This document shows, in pieces, positions 1-8,189 of a stretch of DNA of 64,000 nt. The notes under the pieces were generated by a model. It was not told where the DNA came from. It did not search any database and saw only the letters and a list, made by a program, of their open reading frames with translations. Source of the DNA: Natrialbaceae archaeon AArc-T1-2 (GTDB lineage: Archaea; Halobacteriota; Halobacteria; Halobacteriales; Natrialbaceae); assembly GCF_030273315.1 (NCBI RefSeq), contig NZ_CP127174.1, forward strand, positions 2,852,001 to 2,916,000. Direction: 5' to 3'. Made by a program: the position numbers and the translations under genes. How positions within the stretch are numbered: position 1 is the first letter of the stretch; every line of letters begins with the position of its first letter.

Positions 1-197
1 CGAGACGTGCTGAATTGAGAGTGCGAATGTTCCATGAGGCGAGTGACGATCTGCGAGGGTCGTGGTCGGTCAGTACAGGCGAACTATCTAACGCGGCGAA
101 CTGTGACTTGTCCCTCAACAGATAGGAACCCTGCGCAAGACTCAGAGTATCAGTATTCTGGAACAATTTTAAGAACAAGAAGGTATAATTATGTCTT

Positions 198-698
198 ATG
201 GAATGGGAGGACTTCATTAGCGACTTTGAAAATCTCCCGTTAGCTTTCCCGAACAATTGGGTCCATGAGTCTACAGAAGGGTTTTTACTTGAGACCAAAA
301 GCGAAGGTTATGTGGGACGATGGCTTAAGGGAAATGATCGAGGAGAATCCGTTGGAATACTACCTCGACGGGAGCAACCAATCGATGGAGAACAAATATA
401 TTTTATCATATCTGAGGATGCATTCATTGTGTTTGAACCATGGTATAGTTTAATATCAAACGTTGTTGAAAGGTTAGTATCAACCCTGGGTATTATTTCG
501 GCAGTGCCTTATATAAACGACTGGCACCCTTCCGACATTTTTGGATATATCACCACAAAGTTTGATTTGATAGGAATCAAGCTCAGCTACCCAATTTTTC
601 TCTTGATCTTCTTTACAATCCTTAAATTGAAGGGCTGGCTATCAAAAGGGTATCTGTATGATACCGCATGTAATATGTCCAACGACAACATAGAATGA
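198..698 (+). CDS. hypothetical membrane protein in AT-rich island
   Basis: 166 residues, family not recognised. The N-terminal half is soluble and mixed in charge. There is a hydrophobic stretch around residues 85-100 and a clear membrane segment around residues 127-145 (IKLSYPIFLLIFFTILKLK). Codon use is AT-rich and much less acidic than the neighbours, which suggests acquired DNA. A TATA-like TTTTAAGA at about 168-175 lies 25-30 nt upstream of the chosen ATG, which fits a leaderless haloarchaeal transcript. It could be a cargo gene of a mobile element or an orphan. No function is assigned. Confidence 0.5.
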   Translation: MEWEDFISDFENLPLAFPNNWVHESTEGFLLETKSEGYVGRWLKGNDRGESVGILPRREQPIDGEQIYFIISEDAFIVFEPWYSLISNVVERLVSTLGIISAVPYINDWHPSDIFGYITTKFDLIGIKLSYPIFLLIFFTILKLKGWLSKGYLYDTACNMSNDNIE

Positions 699-1110
699 CA
701 TTTAATATGAGCCATAGGGTACCCAAAATTCGTTCTATTATTCTGGTTATCACATTATGGTTAGAGAAACGGTCAATACTAACCACTTCCCGTGTTATCA
801 ATCGAATAGAATAAATTAGACCGCCATCCACGCTACGTTCGCGTCCCACATCCTGCACGGCGCTCAGAACATCATCTTGAACTGGTAGGATTCTCACCGT
901 TCAATAAGCACGTGTAGTGATCGGATGGTTCACCGCTTTCGGAGTGAAACAAACGGTGTCGTCCTGCTGAACTTATGCTCTATATCTTGCACTGCCTTCC
1001 GTTACTATATCTATCTCAACATTCACCATCCGGATTGAACCGCAGTAAATCAGCTGTGAATGTTTCTATGACACGCTACACCGAGTAAAACACGAGAGCG
1101 AGAAGCGGGA
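699..1110. other. AT-rich intergenic stretch, no gene recognised
   Basis: About 410 bases of lower GC than the rest of the window, between the orphan membrane gene and thiL. The short reading frames here look like neither known haloarchaeal proteins nor high-GC haloarchaeal coding sequence. A CACCG...CGGTG imperfect inverted repeat lies near 930-960. Nothing else is supported. Confidence 0.4.
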
Positions 1111-1983
1111 TCAGCCGTGGGTATAGCCCCGATCGGGTAACGGCTCCCCGTCGATCGTCACGCCGTCCTCGCGGACCCCACCGACGACCGACAGCGGGAC
1201 CGACGTGGCCGATCGAGCGGCCTCGAGCTCGCCCTCCGGAACCGTCACGACGAGTTCGAAGTCTTCGCCGAAGGTCGTCGCGAGCTCGAGAGCCGCGTCC
1301 TCGCCGTCGGTGAGCTCGGAGACGGCGTCGTCGACCGGAACCCGGTCCGAGTCGACGGCAAAGCCACAGCCGGAGGCTTCGGCGAGCTGGTGGAGCGACC
1401 GGGCGAGCCCGTCGCTCGAGTCCATCATCGCCGTCGCGTGCGGGGCGAGTGCCAGCCCGGCCGCGACGCGGGGTTCGAACCGGAACAGGTCGTTCGCGCG
1501 CTCGAGGTCGCCGCGCTCGAAGAGTTCGATGGCGGCGGCGCTGCGTCCGAGAGTGCCGGTGACGCAGACGACGTCACCCGGCTGTGCGCCGGAGCGGAAG
1601 ACGGGGTCGTCGGTCCGTCCCAGCGCCGTCGAGACGACCGTAAACTCCTGGTGGTCGTCGAGATCACCGCCGACGTAGGCGGCGTCGACGCGCTCGCAGA
1701 CGTCGCGTGCGCCCCGGACGAACGCGAGTAGTTCGTCCTCGTCGAACGTGGGTGCAGCGTAGACGGCGACGGCCGCCGTCGCCTCGGCACCCATTGCCGC
1801 GACGTCGGACAGTGATGCGCCGACGGTCCGCCAGCCGGCCGTGTATCGGCTCGTCCCCGCGGGAAAGTCCGTCCGCTCGTGGAGCATGTCCGTCGTCAAC
1901 ACCTGTCCGTCGACGACGGCGGCGTCGTCGCCGACCGGATCGAGTTCCGCATCCAGCAGTGCCAGCGCCTCGCGTTCGTCCAT
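1111..1983 (-). CDS. thiL: thiamine-monophosphate kinase
   Basis: 290 residues, usual for ThiL. The enzyme phosphorylates thiamine monophosphate to thiamine diphosphate with ATP, the last step of cofactor synthesis. AIR-synthase/PurM-type signatures are visible: GDDAAV and DMLHERTDF near the N terminus (nucleotide and Mg binding), YVGGDL in the middle, and MMDSSDGLARSL before the C-terminal domain. The start MDEREALALLD is preferred; an upstream extension of 23 residues looks like non-coding leader. It is divergent from the S19e gene with about 130 nt between them. Identification is strong from motifs and length. Confidence 0.9.
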   Translation of the reverse strand: MDEREALALLDAELDPVGDDAAVVDGQVLTTDMLHERTDFPAGTSRYTAGWRTVGASLSDVAAMGAEATAAVAVYAAPTFDEDELLAFVRGARDVCERVDAAYVGGDLDDHQEFTVVSTALGRTDDPVFRSGAQPGDVVCVTGTLGRSAAAIELFERGDLERANDLFRFEPRVAAGLALAPHATAMMDSSDGLARSLHQLAEASGCGFAVDSDRVPVDDAVSELTDGEDAALELATTFGEDFELVVTVPEGELEAARSATSVPLSVVGGVREDGVTIDGEPLPDRGYTHG

Positions 1984-2115
1984 ACCCGCCGTTTCGAGTC
2001 GAGTGCGAAAAACGAACCGAAACGGGCGATCCGATCCAGGCTCGAGACGCAAGTCGGTGTCCCGTCCGAACGGACAACGATGCCCTTAAATGCCGCCGCA
2101 GGGAACGAAACGCCA

Positions 2116-2571
2116 ATGGCTACGATGTACGACGTTCCGGCCGAGGACCTCATCGAGGCCCTCGCCGAGGACCTCGCGGATCGACTCGAGGAACCCGACT
2201 GGGCCGCATTCGCAAAGACCGGCTCGTCGAAAGAGCTCCCGCCCGAACAGGAAGACTTCTGGGCCGTCCGTGCGGCCAGCCTCCTGCGAAAAGTCGCCGA
2301 CACCGGCCCCGTCGGCGTCGAACGGCTCGCTACCGAGTACGGCGGCACTAAACGCGGGACGAACCGCTACCAGGTCGCCCCCGACCGCCGCGCCGACGGC
2401 TCGCGCAACGTCATCCGGACGATCCTCCAGCAGCTCGAGGAGGAAGATCTCGTCGAGACCGCCGAAGGCGAGGGTCGTCGGATCACCGCCGAGGGTCGGA
2501 GCCTGCTCGATGACACCGCTGGCGAGGTCCTCGAAGAACTCGATCGTCCGGAACTCGAACGGTACGCGTAG
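2116..2571 (+). CDS. 30S ribosomal protein S19e
   Basis: 151 residues. It begins MATMYDVPAEDLIEALAEDL and contains the S19e winged-helix core with WAAFAKTGSSKELPP and GTKRGTNRYQVAP, followed by the RTILQQLEEEDLVE helix. It is a small-subunit protein shared by archaea and eukaryotes and needed for 30S assembly. An upstream in-frame extension exists but reads like antisense of thiL, so ATG 2116 was chosen. It is first in a plus-strand run leading to the PDCD5-like gene, an arrangement common in archaea. Confidence 0.95.
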   Translation: MATMYDVPAEDLIEALAEDLADRLEEPDWAAFAKTGSSKELPPEQEDFWAVRAASLLRKVADTGPVGVERLATEYGGTKRGTNRYQVAPDRRADGSRNVIRTILQQLEEEDLVETAEGEGRRITAEGRSLLDDTAGEVLEELDRPELERYA

Positions 2572-2664
2572 GCGATTCTGTTCTTCTCTGCGTTCGCGGA
2601 CACGCCCAAGCTCCGCGTCCACCGGTCCGTAATGGTTTTCCCACCCGATAGGTAACAGTGAGTT

Positions 2665-3012
2665 ATGAGCGAAACGCCCGACGACGACGAACTCGAGGAA
2701 CTCCGACGCAAGAAGATGGAACAGCTTCAGGAACAGGCCGACCGGCAAGGCGGCGACGGACAGGAAGCCGCCAGACAGCAGGCCGAAGCCCAGAAGAAGG
2801 CACTCCTGCGCCAGCACCTGACCGACGACGCCCGCAAACGGCTCAACACCGTCAAGATGAGCAAACCGCAGTTCGGCGAACAGGTCGAACGCCAGGTCGT
2901 CGCCTTGGCCCAGAGCGGACGCCTCCAGGACAAGATCGACGACGAGAAGATGAAACAGCTTCTCAACGAACTAAAGCCCGAGGAGAAGAGCTTCGACATC
3001 AAGCGACGCTGA
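2665..3012 (+). CDS. DNA-binding protein, PDCD5 family
   Basis: 115 residues and highly charged. A helical N terminus ([14 protein letters not shown]) leads to the conserved core [26 protein letters not shown] region and the C-terminal [17 protein letters not shown] tail typical of the archaeal/eukaryotic PDCD5 (TFAR19) family. The members are small three-helix-bundle proteins; the archaeal ones are annotated as DNA-binding but their exact role is poorly known. The stop overlaps the next start by one base (TGATG), so it is probably translationally coupled to the PP-loop gene. Confidence 0.92.
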   Translation: MSETPDDDELEELRRKKMEQLQEQADRQGGDGQEAARQQAEAQKKALLRQHLTDDARKRLNTVKMSKPQFGEQVERQVVALAQSGRLQDKIDDEKMKQLLNELKPEEKSFDIKRR

Positions 3013-3614
3013 TGGAGCTTGGACTCCTCTACAGCGGGGGAAAGGACTCGACGCTTGCCGCGCTCGTCCTCGATCAGTTCTACGACGTCACCCTGACGAC
3101 GGCACATTTCGGGATCACCGACGACTGGAAGCACGCCCGTGACACCGCAGAAGCCGCCGGCTTCGCGTTCGAACGTCTCGAGCTCGAGCCCGACGTCGCC
3201 CGGGAGGCCGCCGATCGCATCCGCGAGGACGGCTATCCACGAAACGGCATTCAGCTCGTCCACCACCACGCATTAGAACGGCTCGCCACGGAGGGGTTCG
3301 ACGCCGTCGGCGACGGCACCCGCCGCGACGACCGCGTTCCGACGGTCTCGCGAGCCCAGGCCCAGAGCCTCGAGGACCGCCACGGCGTCGACTACGTCGC
3401 GCCGCTGTCGGGGTTCGGGCGACGTGCCGTCGATCGGCTCGTCGAAGACGCCCTCGAGGTCACCGCCGGCCCGAGTGAGGAGATTCCCCGTGCGGACTAC
3501 GAGGCCGAACTGCGGGCGTTCATCGCCGAGGAAGACGGCCCGGAGGCGATCCGGGAGTACTTTCCCGATCACGAACAGACCTACGTGACCGACGTCGCGG
3601 ACGGTCTCAGGTGA
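3012..3614 (+). CDS. PP-loop superfamily ATP-binding protein
   Basis: 200 residues. The N terminus [20 protein letters not shown] carries the SGGKDS PP-loop that binds and cleaves ATP to adenylate a substrate. A conserved haloarchaeal core follows (NGIQLVHHHALERLA, VGDGTRRDDRVPTVSRAQAQSLE). No Cys pairs, ferredoxin or tRNA-binding domain are visible, so it is smaller than the TtcA/ThiI type enzymes. It may modify a nucleotide or amide, but the substrate is unknown. It is coupled by a 1-nt overlap to the PDCD5 gene. The family resembles what is annotated as DUF7411; that label is from memory. Confidence 0.8.
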   Translation: MELGLLYSGGKDSTLAALVLDQFYDVTLTTAHFGITDDWKHARDTAEAAGFAFERLELEPDVAREAADRIREDGYPRNGIQLVHHHALERLATEGFDAVGDGTRRDDRVPTVSRAQAQSLEDRHGVDYVAPLSGFGRRAVDRLVEDALEVTAGPSEEIPRADYEAELRAFIAEEDGPEAIREYFPDHEQTYVTDVADGLR

Positions 3615-3683
3615 GTACCGGAGCCCAGCGCCGCTCCGTTTCGTGTACCCAACCCATTTTGGCTCGCCCTCCCTAGTCCATCC

Positions 3684-4172
3684 ATGAGCGACGACGACGG
3701 ATCCGAGCTGTCGGTCACGGCGTTCTTCGAGTACTGTCGGACGCAGGCGCGATTGCTCTCGGGGCGGGCCGAGACGATGCGGTCGGACGTCGACGACCTG
3801 CTCGAGGAGATCGACGACGATCTCGAGACGATTCGCGGGCGACTCACGGACCACGCTAACGATCGGGAGGGACCGACGGCCGGTCCGGCCGGAACCGACC
3901 TCGACGTCACGGAACTCGAGGAGCTCGAATCGACCGTCGAAACCAAACAGGCGCTCGTCGAGGCCAAACAGGCCCGGCTGGCTGCGTTTCAGGAACTCGC
4001 CGCCGACTACGCCGACCTCGCCGCGGAACTCCACTCCGAGATCGACGACGGACACGAAGCGATGGAGCGCGTAATCCGCTTCGAACTCGAGCACGATGCC
4101 CCCGTCTACTTCGACGATCGGCAGACGGTAGCCGAGGCCGCCGCCGAATCGAACGACCAGCGAGACGAGTAG
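3684..4172 (+). CDS. coiled-coil haloarchaeal protein, unknown function
   Basis: 162 acidic residues. Two long helical heptad stretches are separated by a Pro/Gly-rich linker: about residues 25-55 (VDDLLEEIDDDLETIRGRL) and about 75-125 (ELEELESTVETKQALVEAKQARL). It ends in a charged tail. No catalytic motif or membrane segment is seen. It lies between the PP-loop gene and hisS on the same strand, a position that appears conserved in haloarchaea (possibly the family labelled DUF7118; not verified). Function unknown. Confidence 0.7.
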   Translation: MSDDDGSELSVTAFFEYCRTQARLLSGRAETMRSDVDDLLEEIDDDLETIRGRLTDHANDREGPTAGPAGTDLDVTELEELESTVETKQALVEAKQARLAAFQELAADYADLAAELHSEIDDGHEAMERVIRFELEHDAPVYFDDRQTVAEAAAESNDQRDE

Positions 4173-4236
4173 CCGACTCGAGTTCGAGTGAGACGGGAAG
4201 GAAGCATAGAAGTGCGCCGTGCTCGAACCTGTGGCC

Positions 4237-5538
4237 ATGTACGAGCGAATCAAGGGATTTCGTGACTTCTACCCCGGCGAGATGGCCGCCCGCCGGGAGA
4301 CGATCGACACCCTCGAGGACGTCGCCCGACGGTACGGCTTTCGAGAGATCGCCACGCCAGCGCTCGAGCGGGCGGAGATGTGGACCGACAAAAGCGGCGA
4401 CGAGATCGTCGAGGAACTGTACGCCTTCGAGGACCAGGGCGGCCGCCACGTCACGCTCACGCCGGAGCTGACGCCAACGGTCGCACGCATGGTCGTCGCC
4501 AAACAACAGGAGCTGTCAAAGCCCATCAAGTGGTTCTCGACGCGGCCGTTCTGGCGGTACGAACAGGTCCAGCAAGGTCGCCAGCGGGAGTTCTACCAGA
4601 CGAACGTCGACATTTTCGGCTCGGCCGAACCCGAAGCCGACGCCGAGGTGTTGACGTGGGCCGCAGACGCCCTCACCGGCCTCGGACTCACCGGCGAGGA
4701 CTTCGAGTTCCGGGTCTCTCACCGCGACATCCTCGGTGGCGTCCTCGAGACCTACGACGTCGACGTCGACACCGAGGCGGCGATCCGGGCGGTCGACAAG
4801 TCCGATAAGATCTCCCGGCCGGAGTATCACGACCTGCTGGTCGACGCCGGCCTCTCCTACGAGCAGGCCGCCGAGTTCGACGAGTTGATCGCCCAGGGCG
4901 ACCTGGATGAGGTCGTCTCCTTCGCAGACAGCGAACGGGTGAGCGACGCCGTTTCCAACCTCCAGGCCGTCCTCGCGGCCGCCGCGGACCTCGGTGCCCG
5001 GGAGTACTGTACGATCTCGCTCGAGACCGCCCGCGGGCTCGATTACTACACCGGCGTCGTCTTCGAGTGTTTCGACTCGACGGGCGAGGTCTCCCGATCG
5101 ATCTTCGGCGGCGGGCGCTACGACGACCTCATCGAGAGTTTCGGCGGCCAGCCCACCCCCGCGGTCGGGGTCGCACCCGGCCACGCCACCCTCTCGTTGC
5201 TCTGTCAGCGCGCCGGCGTCTGGCCCGCAGAGGAGATCACGACCGACTACTACGTCCTGCAGGTCGGCGACACGCGGGAAACGGCAGCCCGAATCGCCCG
5301 CGACCTTCGCGAACGCGGCCACGTCGTCGAGACGGACGTCGCCGGGCGGTCCTTCGGCGCACAGCTGGACTACGCCGACTCGATCAACGCCGAGACGACG
5401 GTGATCGTCGGCGAGCGCGACCTCGAGAACGACGAGGTGACGGTCAAGGACATGGACACCGGCGACCAGGTCCAGGTGTCCGTCTCCGAGTTCCCAGGTG
5501 AGGACGACCGGCCGACGTTCGACGACGTCGCCGAGTAA
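4237..5538 (+). CDS. hisS: histidine--tRNA ligase
   Basis: 433 residues. A class II synthetase that charges tRNA-His in the cytoplasm. Motif 1 lies in the MYERIKGFRDFYPGEM start region; motif 2 is around WFSTRPFWRYEQVQQGRQREFYQTNVDIFG; the histidine-A motif is ARGLDYYTGVVFEC; motif 3 is FGGGRYDDLIESFGG followed by AVGVAPGHATL. A C-terminal anticodon-binding alpha/beta domain covers about residues 325-425. The start at MYERIKGF matches the family; a 6-residue upstream extension is possible but less likely. Confidence 0.96.
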   Translation: MYERIKGFRDFYPGEMAARRETIDTLEDVARRYGFREIATPALERAEMWTDKSGDEIVEELYAFEDQGGRHVTLTPELTPTVARMVVAKQQELSKPIKWFSTRPFWRYEQVQQGRQREFYQTNVDIFGSAEPEADAEVLTWAADALTGLGLTGEDFEFRVSHRDILGGVLETYDVDVDTEAAIRAVDKSDKISRPEYHDLLVDAGLSYEQAAEFDELIAQGDLDEVVSFADSERVSDAVSNLQAVLAAAADLGAREYCTISLETARGLDYYTGVVFECFDSTGEVSRSIFGGGRYDDLIESFGGQPTPAVGVAPGHATLSLLCQRAGVWPAEEITTDYYVLQVGDTRETAARIARDLRERGHVVETDVAGRSFGAQLDYADSINAETTVIVGERDLENDEVTVKDMDTGDQVQVSVSEFPGEDDRPTFDDVAE

Positions 5539-5678
5539 CGAGTGCGAGTACGAGCGCGAAGACGAGTACGGCTCGGAATGTTCCGGCTGCGAGCCGGTAC
5601 CGGTGCAGCCGGAAGAACGTCGAACTGCCCGCGACCGACTGACCTACCATTAACTACCGGGCCGGTGTACGACGCCCG

Positions 5679-7112
5679 ATGGCCACCAGCCGCCCGAACG
5701 TCCTGTTCGTGCTCACCGACCAGGAACGATACGACCTCACTGCGCCCGACGGTCCACCCGTCGAGACGCTGGCGTTCGATCGGCTCTCGAGCGAGGGCGT
5801 CCGCTTCGAGCGGGCGTACACCCCGATCAGCATCTGTACGAGCGCCCGGGCGTCGATGCTGACGGGGTTGTACCCACACAACCACGGAATGTTGAACAAC
5901 TGCCACGAGGAGGACGCGGTTCGGTCGACCCTCCCAACGGACCTGCCGACATTCTCCGAACGGCTCGCCGACGCGGGGTACGACTGCAGCTACACCGGCA
6001 AGTGGCACGTCGGCCACGACCGGACGCCCGAGGACTTCGGCTTCTCCTACCTCGGCGGGAGCGACAGACACCACGACGACATCGACGACGCGTTCCGTGC
6101 CTACCGCCGGGAACGAGAAACGCCGATCGAAGACGTCACGCTCGAGGACGCGATCTACACCGGCGGCCAGGACGGCACGCTCGTCGCCGGGACGACGCCG
6201 GTCGACGTCGCCGACACGCGGGCACACTTCCTCGCGGAGCGAACACTCGAGATGCTCGATCGTCACACCGAGTCGAACGCGCCGTTTTTCCACCGCATCG
6301 ACTTCTACGGACCACACCACCCCTACGTCGTCCCGGAGCCGTACGCCTCACAGTACGATCCCGACGCGATCGAGCCGTGGGACAGCTACGCCGAGACCTT
6401 CGACGGCAAGCCAGCCGTCCACGAACAGTACACCCAGTATCGCGGCGTCGCGGACTTCGGCTGGGAGACGTGGGCCGAGGTCGCCGCGAAGTACTGGGGC
6501 TTTCAGTCGTTGATCGATGCGCAGGTCGGGCGCATCCTCGAGGGACTCGACGACCGCGGACTCGCCGGGGAGACGATCGTCGTCCACGCCTCTGACCACG
6601 GCGACTTCGTCGGCAACCACCGCCAGTTCAACAAGGGACCGCTGATGTACGAGGACACCTACCGGGTCCCCCTGCAGGTTCGCTGGCCCGGCGTCGTCGA
6701 CGCGGGAACGACGCGGACCGAACCCGTCTCGCTCGTCGATCTCGCACCGACGTTTCTCGAACTCTGTGACGTCCCGGTACCCGACGGCCTCGACGGGCAC
6801 AGCCTCCGTCCGCTACTCGAGGGCCAGGTCCCGCTCGAGTGGCGCGACGCCGTCGCCGCCGAGTACCACGGCGACGAGTTCGGCCTCTACAGCCAGCGGA
6901 TGATTCGGACCGAGCGGTACAAGTTCGTCTACAACGGCCCCGACACAAACGAGCTGTACGACCTCGAGAGCGATCCGGCGGAGCTTCGAAATCTGATCGA
7001 TCACCCGGAGTACGAAAACGCCAGACGCAAGCTGGCGAGACGGCTCGTCAGGTGGATGCACGAGACAGACGATCCGAACCGGACGTGGGTTCCGGGGACG
7101 CTCGACGGCTAG
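5679..7112 (+). CDS. sulfatase family hydrolase
   Basis: 477 residues, alkaline-phosphatase superfamily. The N terminus [16 protein letters not shown] supplies metal-binding D14 and Q15. The formylglycine-type motif is C53-T-S-A-R followed by [13 protein letters not shown], a variant of the usual C-x-P/A-S-R. Further signatures are YTGKWHVG (about 107-114), [15 protein letters not shown] (metal-binding DH) and the C-terminal [16 protein letters not shown]. No signal peptide is seen, so it is probably cytoplasmic. The substrate (sulfate ester or phosphonate) cannot be read from sequence. Its 3' end overlaps the convergent ribL by 4 nt. Confidence 0.88.
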   Translation: MATSRPNVLFVLTDQERYDLTAPDGPPVETLAFDRLSSEGVRFERAYTPISICTSARASMLTGLYPHNHGMLNNCHEEDAVRSTLPTDLPTFSERLADAGYDCSYTGKWHVGHDRTPEDFGFSYLGGSDRHHDDIDDAFRAYRRERETPIEDVTLEDAIYTGGQDGTLVAGTTPVDVADTRAHFLAERTLEMLDRHTESNAPFFHRIDFYGPHHPYVVPEPYASQYDPDAIEPWDSYAETFDGKPAVHEQYTQYRGVADFGWETWAEVAAKYWGFQSLIDAQVGRILEGLDDRGLAGETIVVHASDHGDFVGNHRQFNKGPLMYEDTYRVPLQVRWPGVVDAGTTRTEPVSLVDLAPTFLELCDVPVPDGLDGHSLRPLLEGQVPLEWRDAVAAEYHGDEFGLYSQRMIRTERYKFVYNGPDTNELYDLESDPAELRNLIDHPEYENARRKLARRLVRWMHETDDPNRTWVPGTLDG

Positions 7113-7558
7113 TCGCGTCGTTCCAGAATCCGGTCGACGATCAACCGCGTCGAGAGCAGTTCGCCGTCGTACCGGGGTTCGCGACCGTCGACTCGTCGGA
7201 CGTCACAGTCGACTCCGCGCTCTTCGAGTTCGGCCTCAATCGCTTCCTCGTCGTGGTGTTGATCGTGACCGAGCGCGATCACGTCCGGTTCGATCTCCTC
7301 GATCGGGACGAAGATGTCTTCCTCGTGGCCCAGGATCGCCTCGTCGACGACCTCGAGGGCGTCGACGACGTCCCGTCGCTGTCTCGCATCACAGATCGGG
7401 GGTTCCTTGTGATCGACGTTGCTCGAGCGAGCGACGATGACGACCAGTCGATCGCCCATCGCGGCGGCCTGCTCGAAGTAGTGAACATGACCGGGATGGA
7501 GCAGATCGAACGTTCCCTGGGCGACGACGGTTCGTGTTCGTGTCTGTGTCCGTGTCAT
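7109..7558 (-). CDS. ribL: archaeal FAD synthase (cytidylyltransferase-like)
   Basis: 149 residues. A nucleotidyltransferase that transfers AMP (or CMP) from the nucleotide to FMN to make FAD. The HxGH motif is in [29 protein letters not shown] follows, and the family's C-terminal signature is in [11 protein letters not shown]. Two Cys residues (C58, C120 region) may correspond to those noted for archaeal RibL. It is the downstream partner of the JAMM gene on the minus strand with a 4-nt gap, so the two are likely co-transcribed. Confidence 0.9.
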   Translation of the reverse strand: MTRTQTRTRTVVAQGTFDLLHPGHVHYFEQAAAMGDRLVVIVARSSNVDHKEPPICDARQRRDVVDALEVVDEAILGHEEDIFVPIEEIEPDVIALGHDQHHDEEAIEAELEERGVDCDVRRVDGREPRYDGELLSTRLIVDRILERRD

Positions 7559-7562
7559 CGTT

Positions 7563-8066
7563 TCAGTCCCACCCGCGCAGCTCGGCGTCGATGTCCGCCT
7601 GCGTGAAATCGAAGAAGTCCTCGGCGTCGGGCAGCTCGACGTCGAGGACGTTCAGCGTCGTCGGCTTTCCCTCGGAGTCGAACGCCTGCCAGTCGTTTCG
7701 GCCATAGGGTGCACCGATGATGACGTGGACCGACCCTCTGGTGAACGTCTCGAGGTCGGCGTCGCTCGGACGCAGTACGCCGTTTGGGTGGGAGTGAACG
7801 CTCCCGAGTGATTTCACGTCGTTCGGTATCTGACTCGTCTTTACGGTCGCGCTCACGCTGTTTGCTTCCGTGCCCGGGATAACCAAGACGTCGGTGATGA
7901 CGAGCCCGTCCCGATCCAGCCCCAGTCGCGACGCTTCGGTCCCGCGGAGCATTCCCATGTACTCGTCCGGGTGGGATGCCTCGGAGGACTCGAGCGCGAA
8001 CTCGAGGGTCTCCTCGGCGATGCCGAGAATCTCGCTCGAGCGAAACAGCGCGTCGAACAGCCCCAT
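7563..8066 (-). CDS. JAB1/MPN (JAMM) metallopeptidase, JAMM2-like
   Basis: 167 residues. The JAMM zinc signature is complete: an upstream Glu ([11 protein letters not shown]), then [17 protein letters not shown], i.e. H-x-H followed by S and D at the canonical spacing. The superfamily hydrolyses isopeptide bonds to ubiquitin-like modifiers; in haloarchaea these are SAMPs. This gene lies beside ribL as the haloarchaeal JAMM2-type genes do. Desampylase activity here is inference. The start MGLFDALF was chosen because the 21 residues upstream are not haloarchaeal-like. Confidence 0.82.
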   Translation of the reverse strand: MGLFDALFRSSEILGIAEETLEFALESSEASHPDEYMGMLRGTEASRLGLDRDGLVITDVLVIPGTEANSVSATVKTSQIPNDVKSLGSVHSHPNGVLRPSDADLETFTRGSVHVIIGAPYGRNDWQAFDSEGKPTTLNVLDVELPDAEDFFDFTQADIDAELRGWD

Positions 8067-8139
8067 ACGTTCCGTTCGGTGCTTCCCGTTGCTAAACGTT
8101 CCGAAAGCCCTGCCGGCATCGTCACACACGAGCGATACG

Positions 8140-8159
8140 AACCCTTCTTGGCAAGGGTT
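8140..8159. promoter_or_regulatory. inverted repeat upstream of DHH gene
   Basis: AACCCTT and AAGGGTT arms (7 bp) flank a 6-nt loop, ending next to a TATA-like GGTTATA about 30 nt before the DHH start codon. The placement next to the core promoter suggests an operator. The arms are short and chance is possible. Confidence 0.3.
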
Positions 8160-8189
8160 ATACGCGACCGCCCCAAACAGTTGGCAACG

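Noticed and set aside
622-897. 91-codon minus-strand frame overlapping the membrane gene
   Set aside because: Low-complexity AT-rich reading with no motif and no promoter; overlaps a better candidate.
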